NCBI RefSeq assembly: GCF_964030865.1
Contig: NZ_OZ034984.1
Coordinates: forward strand, 558,001-622,000
Source: Spiroplasma endosymbiont of Dioctria linearis
GTDB taxonomy: Bacteria > Bacillota_I > Bacilli_A > Mycoplasmatales > Mycoplasmataceae
Reading direction: 5' to 3'
Length of the DNA: 64,000 nucleotides
A model generated the notes under the pieces. The model was not told where the DNA came from, ran no database searches, and was given only the letters and a program-made list of their open reading frames with translations. Positions 1 to 10,127 of this stretch are shown in pieces; within the stretch, counting starts at the first letter, position 1, and each line of letters opens with the position of its first letter. Made by a program: the position numbers and the translations under genes.

Positions 1-129
1 TTTTAAATACTTAGTTAATTTAAGAAAAAAATTTTAGTAAATTAACTAAAAAATGAAATCTCTTCAAAGTCATTCCTAATTTAAATATAATTAAATAAAA
101 ATTTATCTTATAAAAAGATAAATTTAAAA

Positions 130-600
130 GTAAAACTAGGTAAATTCAAATACTCAAGCATATATTACAAAAATAGTTCCAACTCCTGCAAATGATGCTG
201 GGAGCAACTAATCATGAGCTGTTACTGTAGTTTCTGTAATAATTAATACTAGATAAAAAAACTTTAAATGCTGACGCAATAGTTCTAATATTAAGTGCTC
301 ATGCTACGGCACTAAGAAAATTTAGACCTAAATTATGTTTTTGTCTATAAAATCCAATTGATGCTGAACCAATTCCAAGTGAAGCACTAGTAGCTGAGGC
401 TGTAAATGCTTAAGGAATACTAACTCCAAATCATCAAGCTGCTGCTCAAAACCCAGCTGAAGCAATCCCGCTAAAACTGCTAATGAAGATAAAGTATTTT
501 GTGCTATTGCAAGATCTCTTGAGAATTTAGTTAATGAAGATTTATCTATTAGTTGAATTTTCTTATTTCGGGGCAGGACTGTTATTATATACAAAATAAA
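130..600 (-). pseudogene. Decayed membrane-protein gene, copy 1
   Basis: Read on the minus strand this stretch gives a hydrophobic Gly/Ala/Trp-rich protein (for example GIASAGFWAAAWWFGVSIP, then SASIGFYRQKHNLGLNF), but the reading frame changes at least twice and TAA/TAG stops interrupt it. In one place the sequence reads ...VSIP-stop-AFTAS, as if a CAA had become TAA. A shorter, more decayed relative lies at 14790-14975, so this was once a small membrane-protein family. The family is not recognised. The call of a degraded gene is well supported; its original function is unknown. Confidence 0.6.
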
Positions 601-773
601 ATTTTATATTCTTGCAATTACAATTTCCCTAGTATTTATTAATTTATAGGAATAAAAAATAAAGTTAATATAATTTACTTAGTTTCAGAAATTTATCAAC
701 TTTATTTTAAGAATAACATAAATATTAAATTTTACCTTTAAAAAATTTATAATTAATAATACATGTTATATCT

Positions 774-2075
774 TTAAATGAATTTAGTTTTTTGAAATAT
801 AGAAGTTGAATTATATAGTATTCCTGAAACTTTTATATTAGAAATATATATATTGTCATTTTCATAAATAACAAAAGTAGAAAACTCTTTTTTATTTCAT
901 TTTTTTGAATAATTTTTTAGTTCAAAACTATTCAAATCTAAATTAACTACAATATTTTCAGTTACTTCATCTTTAATACTATTAGTTTTCTCAAGAGAAA
1001 AAATAATATTACTATTCTCATTATATAAATTAGTAATTTTTACAAAGTTAATTCTAGGCGAATCTCAGTTATAAATTATAGTTATTTCCATTAATTTATT
1101 ATTAAAAAATTCTGATAAAGTAATTTTGTTACTAAATTTTTCTATCATATAAACTTTATTTTTATAATTAAAAATATTGAAAATAGAACTATTAGGAGTA
1201 TTAACAACTCATTGTAACTCTAATTTATTGTTAGAAAAATTAATTTTATTTAATGAACTATCATAATCATTACTTGAACTTCATTTAGATACATAGACAT
1301 CTTTATTATAATACAATAATTTTGATAATCTTGACTCTGTTCATTCAAATATTAAGTCTTCACTAGTTTCTAAATCATAAACACCCAAATTATTTGATTT
1401 TCCAGCTACATTAGATGAAATTAAATAATAAATTTTATTTTCTACAAAAATCATTGAGAACATATTATGAGATTTTAAGACTACGATTTCACTAGTAGAT
1501 AAATCAACTGAAACAATTGAGGCTCCATTATATCAAATATCACTATATAGAATAAAAAGTTTATTATTATATATATGAAAGTTAATTCCAGAAAAATTAA
1601 ATGTCGACCTAACAGCATCTTCATCTAAAACAACCGATCCTAAATTCTCAACATTACCATTATCTAAATTTAATTTATAAAAATTTGCTCTATTATAATT
1701 ATTATAATCATTAATAATAAATTGATAATAAATTTCATTACCAATTAAAATGGATTTACCACTTATCTCTTCAAGATTTTCTTGAAGTTCAATAGAGTTT
1801 ACTAAAATAAATTCTGAATTTATTTTGTCTTCAACTTTATAAAACTCAAGTATATTCTCTTTTACAATTGTTCCATATCAATTATTTTCAATTTTTAATG
1901 GTGTATTAAAACCATATAGACTCCCTTTAGATAACTTACCCACATTTTTTTGAGCAATAATACCTGACTCATAGTTTAAATTTTCTTTATGAACTTGATT
2001 GGGATTGATCATCATTTGTCCAGTGCTTGTAGCAGACATTGTAAACACTGCTATTAAATTTAATAATTTAATCAT
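774..2075 (-). CDS. Secreted beta-propeller-like protein (hypothetical)
   Basis: A 433-residue protein with an N-terminal Sec signal peptide (MIKLLNLIAVFTMSATSTG) and no lipobox cysteine, so it is probably secreted rather than a lipoprotein. I start it at 2075, not at the ATG at 2093, because GAAAGG sits at the right distance and the same arrangement precedes two other secreted genes. The body repeats short strand-like motifs about every 45-60 residues (EIYYQFI, NKLFILY, NKIYYLI, KDVYVSK, NKVYMIE, DNIYISN), alternating with polar turns, which is typical of beta-propellers of the Kelch or DUF5050 kind. No catalytic motif is visible. A G-rich leader precedes it at 2096-2110. Function is unknown; an adhesin or ligand-binding role is only an inference. 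Confidence 0.6.
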
Positions 2076-2095
2076 TTTTTGCCTTTCTTTCATAA

Positions 2096-2110
2096 CCCAC
2101 CCTACCGACC
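2096..2110 (-). promoter_or_regulatory. G-rich leader block (putative two-tier G-quadruplex), copy 1
   Basis: On the minus strand this reads GGTCGGTAGGGTGGG: four G-runs separated by 2, 2 and 1 bases. It ends 20 bases before the ATG at 2075, just upstream of the GAAAGG ribosome binding site. The same layout occurs at 14542-14556 and 35725-35739. In an AT-rich genome such blocks stand out strongly. It could act as an RNA or DNA G-quadruplex or as a protein binding site. Confidence 0.6.
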
Positions 2111-2287
2111 TTAATCATTTTTATTTTATTATTAAATTAAAATAAAATATTTTTAGTTTTTAATAAAATAGCTACATTACTATCAAAAATGTAACTGATA
2201 GGTTTAATATTACTAAAATGATTTTACTAATAACTATGTTTACTATTTGCTTTTATTTTTTGATAGACTAGACAATTTTAATGAGAT

Positions 2288-2355
2288 TAAGGGTTATACT
2301 TTTGAAAAATATTAGAATTAGTATTTAAATTATAATCTATATATTTATAAGAAGT
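2288..2355 (-). pseudogene. Fragment of the secreted-protein family found at 17729-18895
   Basis: The minus strand encodes SYKYIDYNLNTN, closely matching SYKYMDYSLNTN in the intact secreted protein at 17729-18895. Only about 20 codons remain, ended by TAA and abutting the left side of the IS3-type remnant. The same fragment-plus-IS arrangement occurs near 15209-15277. This is the leftover of a gene of that family, broken by the element or by later deletion. Confidence 0.55.
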
Positions 2356-3487
2356 TCAAAAAATATTTTGAACATTTAATATTTCTCAAGTTTATTACTT
2401 TCTCCTAAATATGACATAGTGTTTATTTAATAGAACTTAAGAAGGAAAAGAAAAAAGAGAACAAGCAGAGAAAGAGATAGAATTATTAAAAAAGTCCATA
2501 GCATCATTTCTAATAGGTTATCAAAAGGTTAATAAAAAAACATATACAAAAAAGGATATCAATCAGATATATCAAACAGTATATGAATTATCATTAATGG
2601 GAAATGATGCAAAACAAACTCTTCTAATTTATGGTGTTGGCTATCGTAGTTATAATAACTGAATTAAAAGAGGAAAACCTGAATATAAAAGACAATATCA
2701 TATTCATGCAAAAGAAGCTGTAGAAAGTATTTATTCAAGAAAGGATGGTATATTTGGTGCGGAGAAATCTAGATTAAAGATATTAAAGGACTTTAATATA
2801 AAACTTTCTAGAGAAACAATTATTGAGCTCAGAACAGAAGTTTTATTAAAACTAAAAAAGGAAATAGCTTCTGCTAAATCAAAGACAAGGATGGGAATAA
2901 ACACCTATAAGAAACATACTTCATTAGATCTTATTAAAGGAGATTACAGCTCTAATAAATATTTAGAAAAGATAGGAATTGATGGTACATGATTTAAAAA
3001 TATTTATATTAGAGGAGTTAAAACAAAACGATTATTTTTACCTGCATACGACTTTTACTCTAATGAAATTAGTTCATATTCAGTTGGCAACTCTGAACAT
3101 ATACTAGTAACTCTTGAAATGCTAGAAGGTTTAGTAAGAAAAATGAATTTAGTTAGAATAACTAGAATTATTATGCATAGTGATTTAGGTTCTGCGTTTA
3201 CAAATAAAGAAACACAAAAATTTTGTAAGTAACATAATATAATTAGATCAAATTCAGTTTCAGGCTTTAAAGGTAATCAATTTGTAAAACAAACACATAG
3301 ATGAGTCAAAAAGTATTTTTTTTAATATTTGGTAATAAATTTAATAATGATCAACATTTTAAAAGTTGTATATATAAATTTGTTAAAATTTTTAATAGTA
3401 CAAATATAATCTTAAAAAATGGATGTACACCAAACGAAATGATCCAAAATTTTAGGAAATAATGTTACTTAGGCTCCCCAATACCAA
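2294..3487 (+). mobile_element. IS3-type element remnant, copy 1
   Basis: This block of about 1.19 kb is nearly identical to 15219-16410 and includes the flanking gene fragment, a transposase reading frame and a decayed 3' end finishing at ...GGCTCCCCAATACC. I cannot find matching terminal inverted repeats at the two ends, so at least one end is probably lost. Because the second copy carries the same internal stop and the same flank, the copies most likely arose by segmental duplication of an already dead element. Confidence 0.6.
2441..3232 (+). pseudogene. IS3-family transposase OrfB-like, truncated
   Basis: The frame is open for 263 codons with UGA read as tryptophan. An N-terminal basic/helical part is followed by a DDE integrase-like core: IGIDGTWF (first Asp region), then LPAYDFYSNEISSYSVGNS and IIMHSDLGSAFT (second Asp), which is the IS3 pattern. 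A TAA after FCK ends the frame before the third catalytic residue. Translation past it still gives SVSGFKGNQF, the normal continuation, so the stop truncates the domain. The Asp-Asp-Glu triad is therefore incomplete and the protein should be inactive. The copy at 15363-16155 has the same stop. Confidence 0.65.
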
Positions 3488-3605
3488 ATAATAAAATAAG
3501 TTCTAAATACAAAATTAATTTTATACACTTTTATATTTATAAAATGAATTTATTTTTATAAGAATCTAATTGTGTCTTACATATAAAAACTTTTATCAAA
3601 GTTAT

Positions 3606-4535
3606 TTAAATATTAAATGAAATATTTTTAAATAAATAAGTAGAAAGTCAACCAAATGTAAGCAATAACCCATTCATTAATATCGTTGATATACAATAGA
3701 GAATAATATTTATATCTTTTAAAGCTGGTGTCTCTATAAGTATTTTAATGTTTTCACCATTTTCCATAGTTTCATAAACTAAATAACTAACTAGTTCTTT
3801 GTCAAAATCAGGAGGCAAAACATTTAAAATAAAAACTTGTAAACCAATGTAGTTAATAATTATTTTTAGAGCTTCATTTTCTGAAACTGAAATTAGAGCA
3901 ATCAGTTCTAATAACCCTATTAAAGTAAAGTAAGTTAAGATTAACGAACCTACAATATTAAATAGCATAGTTCTTTCTATTAAAAGTAAAGCCACAATAA
4001 AAAATATAGATGCTAACATTAATAAAAAGAAATAAGTTTGTAATCCTCCTAAAGTTATATTAGATAGAGCATCTTTGGAATCATGTGCAAATGAAGCAAT
4101 AGAAATAAGAATCACAAATGCTGGTAAGTATAAAAATGTTGTGATTAACATTAAAGTTAAATACTTGGCTAATATTATTTGTGCTTTAGAAATAGGTTGA
4201 GTTAACCATAAAGAAATTTGAGTTGAATCAACTTCTTTTAATAATATCTTATTAATAAAGATTATTATAATCATTCCATAAATCACTCACCCTAGATTTT
4301 TAAAAAGAATATTGTATATCATTTCTAAAGGAATCATCTCCATTGAACTTGATCCACCGAAATCCTGAGAACTACTTGTTCTTTTGATTAAAGATCCATA
4401 TGCAATAGAAAATCCCTCTGACAGAAAAGGCAAGCAAAGAAGTCCAAAATTAATTAAACTTCAAAAAATAGTTATAAAAGTGATTAGTTTTCAGTGAATT
4501 CTAAGATGAATTGCAATAGTATTAACTAATCTCAT
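3606..4535 (-). CDS. ABC-2 type transporter permease
   Basis: A 309-residue membrane protein with about six hydrophobic segments, starting MRLVNTIAIHLRIHWKLI and containing the cytoplasmic stretch SLWLTQPISKAQIILAKY typical of ABC-2 permeases (compare LLSTPISRREILLGK-like loops). Three UGA codons are read as tryptophan. Its ATG overlaps the TAA of the ATPase gene as TAATG, so the two are translationally coupled. It probably forms a homodimer with the ATPase at 4535-5248 to move a substrate or give self-protection. The substrate cannot be read from sequence; its place next to a second ABC pair and a secreted small protein suggests a peptide. Confidence 0.75.
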
Positions 4536-5248
4536 TAGAATAACTCTTCTACATCATGACTTTTAAATAATTTTATAAAATTATTGTGTATTTCTGTCAT
4601 ATTTACTTCTTTAACACTATACTCTTTTACAAGAAAACCTTCCTTAATAAAACCAACTCTATCACAAATTTTTGAAATCTCATCAAATTCATGCGAACAA
4701 ATAATAATTGTTGCTCTATAATTTTTTTTAAAACGCAAGATCAACTCATAAAACTGAGCTGAGATTGCTGCATCTAATCCTCTTGTTGGTTCATCTAGAA
4801 CTAAAAATCTGGGTTTATGCATAACTGCAGCAATTATTGCTAATTTTTGTTTCATACCACTAGACATTTTAATTATTCTTTTTTTTGCATCCAATTCAAA
4901 AAAACTTAAAAGTTTATCAATATAATTTCAATCAATATTACTTTTTAATTTAGCAATTATTTTTAGATATTGAATTCCAGTTAATGCATCATATAATGCA
5001 ATTTCTCCTGAAATATATCCAGAAAACAGCATAATATCTTTTGTATTTGTAAAACTATCCATTCCGTCAATTGTAATTTTTCCAGAATCAGGTTTAATAA
5101 AACCCAGTACTTGTCTAATAAATGTAGATTTACCTGCACCATTTGGCCCCATGATTCCATATACTTCATTCCTATTCACTGTTAAAGAAATATTAAAGTT
5201 TCCAGCATTATTTTTGTATTTTTTTGATACATCTTTAGCTATTAGCAT
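4535..5248 (-). CDS. ABC transporter ATP-binding protein
   Basis: A 237-residue nucleotide-binding domain. It shows Walker A (GPNGAGKST, near residue 33), the signature MSSGMKQKL, Walker B (FLVLDEPT) followed by the D-loop RGLD, and an H-loop histidine (IIICSHEFDE). It belongs to the ABC-2/CcmA-like class of short ATPases paired with a separate permease, here the overlapping gene downstream. AGGAAAG lies upstream of the ATG. The gene follows a strong terminator at 5475-5512, so it has its own promoter and is a separate unit from the 5521-8587 module. Confidence 0.85.
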
Positions 5249-5474
5249 TTTTAAATTCTTTCCTAACTTTTTTTTGTTTTATATTTTTATGAATTTTAAT
5301 TTTATTGATAAACAATATCATTTGTACCAATATTTTATTTATAAAACACTATATTTTAATTTGATTGCTAGGATTTTTATATATTTATATTTTAAATATA
5401 TAAATTAGAAAAAACCAAAAAAACAACAAAAATTTCAAAAAATTTGAAACATTTACTGCAAAAAAATCATTTTA

Positions 5475-5512
5475 AGAAAAAAAAAAAAAAAATCATTAAT
5501 TATTAATGATTT
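5475..5512 (-). terminator. Rho-independent terminator after the ABC permease at 5521
   Basis: A perfect stem AATCATTAAT/ATTAATGATT lies just past the TAA of the permease gene and is followed on the minus strand by a run of about 16 T. It closes the 5521-8587 transcript and separates it from the second ABC pair. Confidence 0.75.
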
Positions 5513-5520
5513 TAAAATTA

Positions 5521-7200
5521 TTAAATTTGTAAATGCTTTTTAAAAAGTACAAATGAACTTAAAAGTACTAAAATTGAAATTATATAACACAAAATATAAT
5601 TAATAATTATTAAAAATTTTAAGTTTTTTACTTCATATTTCTCAATCATTGTTTCCTTAGGAAAATTTGTTTCTTCTAATTCATTTTTAAAAACAAAATT
5701 ATAGTAAATATAATTTTCTGATGGAAAAGCAGGAAAACTAGACAATAATATATTTTGTTGATAACTATTATTGAAATAACTAAAAGTTTGCATTTCATTA
5801 ATTACAAAAAATGGATTTATAAAACTTTTTAAATACATTTTACTTATTTGAGAATTAACAAATTCATTAGGATCCTTCTTTATTTCATAACCATAGTTTT
5901 GAGATATATTATAATAAGCATCAATTATATCTAATAATCCCTTTTCAAACAACATAACACCTGGAGTCATATTTGTTCCAAGTACAGTTTCTTCTAAATT
6001 TTCTTTATAAAGAAATTCATAATCTCCTGGTTCTAAAGATGACAGATCTCTACCAACAGTTAAAATATTTTTACAATAATAGTCCACCAAATTAATAATT
6101 TCTAATTTTTCTTGATCATTTTTATAATAGTCTTTAAGTTTTTTAATTAACTCATTAAAATTATATTTTCCATCTAAACTAATATTTTTTGTAGAATTAA
6201 CTGAATAATAACTATTACTTCATATTTCTTCAATGCTATCTTTAGAGTTATTAATTGGATTTTTAGAATCTAATTCAAACAAATTATTAGTTTCTTCAAT
6301 AAATTGAAAAATTAAGTTTTTATTAAATTCTTCATGATTGAAATTATAATATTTACTATAAGGAAATTTTTCTTTATAAACTGAAAAATAATAATAAGCA
6401 CCTTTATTAGCTAAAAATTTAGCATATTCCTCTTTTGAATCAAAAATCAAATAATTTTCTGATTCGCTTTTTAATTCTAAATAAATCGGTAAATTAGCAT
6501 ATTGTTCTGTTAATAACTTAAAATTTGAGTTCTTAGCATACAATTCATGACTTTTTTTAGTAGTATCATATCTAATATTTTGCTCACTTGCTATGTAACT
6601 TTCATTTGAAAGGTTAGTTAATAAATTTAGAAAACTATTAAAAGGTAAAACTAAAATAAATATCCCAGCTATAACCCCTAATATAATTGGTTTTCTAAAT
6701 TGAGAAACCATAATAAAAATAGAAGAAACAAAGATATCTATTGCTAAAATACCTATTAAAACTATAATTTGATTTAGCAAATTAATTTTAAAATACACAT
6801 TATTAATAAATGAGAAAAAAAAGATATTTATAAAATAAAATGATAATAACATTACTAATAAAATCAATTTATTTGAAATAAATCTTATTCAAAATATTTT
6901 ATTCATAGAAATATCATTGCGATGTTCAATATTTAATATTCCATTAGCTTTATCCATCATTCAGAACCTATTTGCAAAAAATATTTCGAATAATAGTATG
7001 AAAAAAATAAGAACAGAATAGATGATATAATTATAAGCCACAACCTTACCTGGTTGTGAATTAGCTGATGCAATTTTCATTAAAAAAAGTATATCTACAA
7101 TAAAGGTAACTAAGATTAAACTAAGAAAAGTAATTCAAAAAAATTTTGATTTTATTGTATGATTTATTATTCTTGAAGCTATTGGATTAAATGCTTTCAT
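5521..7200 (-). CDS. ABC transporter permease with large extracytoplasmic domain
   Basis: A 559-residue membrane protein. Around five to six hydrophobic segments fill residues 20-190 and one lies at the C-terminus (about residues 525-550). Between them is a polar region of about 330 residues rich in Asn, Tyr, Lys and Glu, predicted outside the cell. This architecture is seen in some peptide and bacteriocin-immunity permeases of Firmicutes and mollicutes. The ATG overlaps the ATPase stop as TAATG. It is downstream of the secreted-protein gene at 7994-8587 and probably works with the ATPase at 7200-7934. Whether it exports that protein, protects against it, or is unrelated cannot be decided from sequence. 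Confidence 0.7.
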
Positions 7201-7934
7201 TATTTTCTTATCTCCTTTAGATCATCAAACACCATATGTTTATTTTCAGTTCCTAGATGTTTATGATATAAATCAATTAAAGATGATTTTGATTTTTCAA
7301 ATTTATCTTTATAACAAATTTTTCCATTCTTTAGAAATATAACTTTATTAATATAATCTTCAAGTTCATTTATATTATGTGAAGTTATTAAAATCATAAT
7401 TTTAAATTCTGTTGATAAATACTTGATTAGCTTTAAAAATTCTAATCTCGAATTAACATCCAAATTTTCTGTTGGTTCATCTAAAATAATAAGTTTTGGA
7501 TCTGTTAATAATAAAGGAATCAAAAGAGCTCTTTTTTGCATCCCTGATGACAATTTTTCAAATGTGTAATTTATATATTCTTCTAATCCTAGCATATTCA
7601 CTAAATTATCAAATTTTTCTTTAATATCTTTAATTTTTATTTTCTTTAAATCTAAAATATACCTACAATAATCATAAATTTTTTCTGACTTTGGAAAGTT
7701 ATTTTGATCGGGAAAATAACCAATTAATAATCTAAAATTTTTATTATCTCCAAAAAATTCTATTTCACCTTCATCCAATTTATAGTCACCCATTATAGAT
7801 TTAATTAAAGTTGTTTTACCTGCTCCATTATCTCCAATTAACCCTGTAATGTCACCTTCATTAATAGAAAAAGAGATATTAAATATTCCCTTACTCTTTT
7901 TAAAAACTTTAGATATATTTTTTATTTCTATCAC
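7200..7934 (-). CDS. ABC transporter ATP-binding protein
   Basis: A 244-residue nucleotide-binding domain with Walker A (GDNGAGKTT), signature LSSGMQKRA, Walker B (LIILDEPT) and H-loop (LITSHNINELE). The start is GTG at 7934, chosen because AAGGAG lies nine bases upstream and the family start MIEIKNISK is in frame. It lies directly after the hairpin at 7956-7996, so its expression probably comes from read-through of the transcript of the secreted-protein gene. It is coupled by overlap to the permease downstream. Confidence 0.85.
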   Translation of the reverse strand: MIEIKNISKVFKKSKGIFNISFSINEGDITGLIGDNGAGKTTLIKSIMGDYKLDEGEIEFFGDNKNFRLLIGYFPDQNNFPKSEKIYDYCRYILDLKKIKIKDIKEKFDNLVNMLGLEEYINYTFEKLSSGMQKRALLIPLLLTDPKLIILDEPTENLDVNSRLEFLKLIKYLSTEFKIMILITSHNINELEDYINKVIFLKNGKICYKDKFEKSKSSLIDLYHKHLGTENKHMVFDDLKEIRK

Positions 7935-7955
7935 TGTATTATCTCCTTATTTTAA

Positions 7956-7996
7956 TAGTAATAAAGGACAATTAAAATAATTGTCCTTTATTACTA
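7956..7996 (-). terminator. Strong intra-operon hairpin (attenuator or mRNA stabiliser)
   Basis: A perfect 18-bp inverted repeat (7956-7973 and 7979-7996) with a five-base loop. The TAG stop of the secreted-protein gene is inside the stem, and AAGGAG of the ATPase follows the other arm. The T-tract after the stem is short, so partial termination is likely. This is a common device for making more of a structural peptide than of its transporter genes. Confidence 0.7.
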
Positions 7997-8587
7997 GGCT
8001 GTTACAAAAAATAATCTGTTTAAATTAATTTTAGTACTACAACTATGTACTGCTCCTGCTGTTCTTGCATAAATATAGTAATCCACTTTAATTGAAATAG
8101 TATTATCATGAATATTATTTGTAGCTTCAACTGTTAATTTAATTCTTGATGTATGATGTCCTCATCCTTTTCAAGAATCCACTGTATCATCATTTTCTCA
8201 TACTCTCTTATTCAAACCAATATCTTTAATACTTAGTGTTAAACTGTCTCTTTCTTTTCCATTTGTATAAGTACCATACTTAAAATTTCCATTAGCAATA
8301 ATGCGTGAAGTATCCTGGAAGTCACTTTGTCAATTACTATTAGAAATAGTAGTTAAATTAGTACCATATTTTTCTTTTGTTTGTGTTCCAGTTGCCTTTG
8401 TTGTAACCTCATCACTTATACTTATTGGTACAGTTGTAGAGTCTGCAGTTACTGACCTATTTTCCTTCATATTTTCCAAAATTTCATTATTTTTTAAAAG
8501 TAAATTTTTATTTATTATTAATGAATTACTTGCTAAAGGCGTAGATAACAATCCTATTACACCAGATAATTTTAATAAATTTTTCAT
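7994..8587 (-). CDS. Small secreted protein heading the ABC operon (unrecognised)
   Basis: A 197-residue protein with a Sec signal peptide (MKNLLKLSGVIGLLSTPLAS) and no lipobox. The mature N-terminal part is Thr/Ser/Lys-rich. The C-terminal half is compact and Trp/Gly/His-rich (SWKGWGHHTSRIKL, DYYIYARTAGAVH) with a single Cys near the end, and four UGA tryptophans. It is followed by an 18-bp hairpin and then an ABC ATPase and permease. A signal-peptide protein plus hairpin plus ABC pair resembles unmodified bacteriocin loci such as lactococcin 972, but I see no sequence match to that family. It could equally be a surface protein with an adjacent transporter. Confidence 0.65.
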
Positions 8588-8665
8588 TTTCTTTTCTTCT
8601 TTTCATTTTTATAATATCACAATAGTATTTAAAATTAAATACAATATTATTTTTTTTCTTATGTT

Positions 8666-10124
8666 ATGAGTAATAAGCGATTATGTCCCTACATATTAAC
8701 AAGCGACTTTGTCCTCCTTTATAATCAATAAATGGAGGTTTTATGAAAGGACTACTATTAAATACCATGAAACAAGAACAACTAAGATTAATTAAGCAAT
8801 TATCTTTAAGAAAAGAGTCTATTAAAAATACAGCCTATAAATTAGGTTATAGTGTTAGACACACAAGAAGAAAACTTAAAGAATATCAAGAGATTGGAGC
8901 AACAGCTTTTATTCATAAAAATACCTATAAATAAAATTCAACAATTATTTAAAGATGAAATAATTGAATTATTTCAAACTAAATATTATGACTTTAGTAT
9001 TAAACATTATTGAGAACTAAATTGGAAAAGAAAAATAATTTACTCTGCAATTAGACACATATTAATAGAAGAAAACATTTTAATTGAAACTCTTAACAGA
9101 AAAACAAAAAAAGATATTCGTAAAAATTTAAAGGCAGCAAACCAAGAAAATTTAACACGCGAGTATCTTTCAAATTCAATTATAACAAGCAAACCCCATC
9201 CTACGCAAAAGAAAATTGTAAAATTTGGAGAAATCTACGAAACTGATGCTTCAAATCATCAATGAATTAAGAACTTAAAATGTCATTTGCATATTGTAAT
9301 TGATAAAGCTAGTAAAAGGATTTTAGCAGGCTATTTCAGTGAGCAAGAAACTACTGAAAGTTATTATAATATCTATAAAAAAGCCTTCAAACATTATGGT
9401 TTACCAAAATTAAATGTTAGTGATAATCGAAATGTTTTTAGTAGTAAAAATAATCGTGACCATTTTGGTGATAGTGTCTCAAATACACAATTGCAGTTTA
9501 TTTTTCACTCTTTAGGAGTAAATACAAAAACAACGTCAATCCCTCAAGAAAAGGCATTAGTCGAAAGAACTTTTGGAACACTGCAAAGAAGATGACCTCA
9601 AATAATTAGACTCTTAGATTTAAAAAATATTGAGCAGTTAAATAATTATTTACCCCATCTTATTCAAGAATACAATCAAGATTTTTCAATACCTTTAGAC
9701 CAATTAGAATCAGTAACTAGAAAATTTGATCAAGATGAAGATATTGTATTCTCTTATCGAAGTGAAAGAATTATTGATAATGGTCATAGTATCAGTTTTA
9801 AAAAAACTAAGTGATTTATTTGTAAGTGCTTTACTCCAATTTACTTTAAGCCAAAGTTAAAAGTAATGGTTATGGAAACGATAAATAAAAAGTATTATGC
9901 ACTAATTGGAAATGACGTTTAGAATCTTATTCAAGTTGAAGATGAACGCTTACATAGAAGTATTAAAACACTATCTAATGAAGAATTTGAAACTACTAAA
10001 GTGCCCAAAATTCACTCTCCTTGAAAAGCAACTAACTGATATTTTTTTGATAGAAAAAGAAAAAATACAAGATCTATTTATTAGATAAATCTTGTATTTT
10101 GGGACATAATCGCTTATTACTCAT
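8666..10124 (+). mobile_element. ISNCY/IS1202-like insertion sequence, copy 1
   Basis: A 1459-bp element bounded by perfect 24-bp terminal inverted repeats (8666-8689 and 10101-10124, outer end ATGAGTAATAAGCG). A second, imperfect copy of the AAGCGAxTxTGTCC core lies just inside the left end, a likely extra transposase site. It encodes one DDE transposase, now broken. I see no clear target-site duplication. The element sits about 80 bp upstream of the secreted-protein gene at 7994-8587, in that gene's promoter region. Confidence 0.85.
8743..10084 (+). pseudogene. DDE transposase (ISNCY/IS1202-like), frameshifted and interrupted
   Basis: The gene starts well (GGAGGTTTT before ATG 8743) with a helix-turn-helix region (YKLGYSVRHTRRKLKEYQ). 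The first frame stops at 8934; the continuation is in the +1 frame, with catalytic signatures ETDASNHQW (Asp), VSDNRNVFSS (Asp) and ALVERTFGTLQRRW (Glu). A TAG at 9920 interrupts it again, yet translation beyond still gives plausible protein ending at 10084. Both defects are present in copy 2, so either they predate duplication or the +1 shift is programmed. I favour a dead gene. Confidence 0.7.
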
Positions 10125-10127
10125 AAT

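Noticed and set aside
7994-8587. Assignment of the secreted protein to lactococcin 972
   Set aside because: Operon layout is similar, but the length and sequence do not match that short Trp/Tyr-rich family.
8301-8669. Plus-strand hydrophobic frame opposite the 197-residue secreted protein
   Set aside because: It is the complement of a well-formed signal-peptide gene with operon context.
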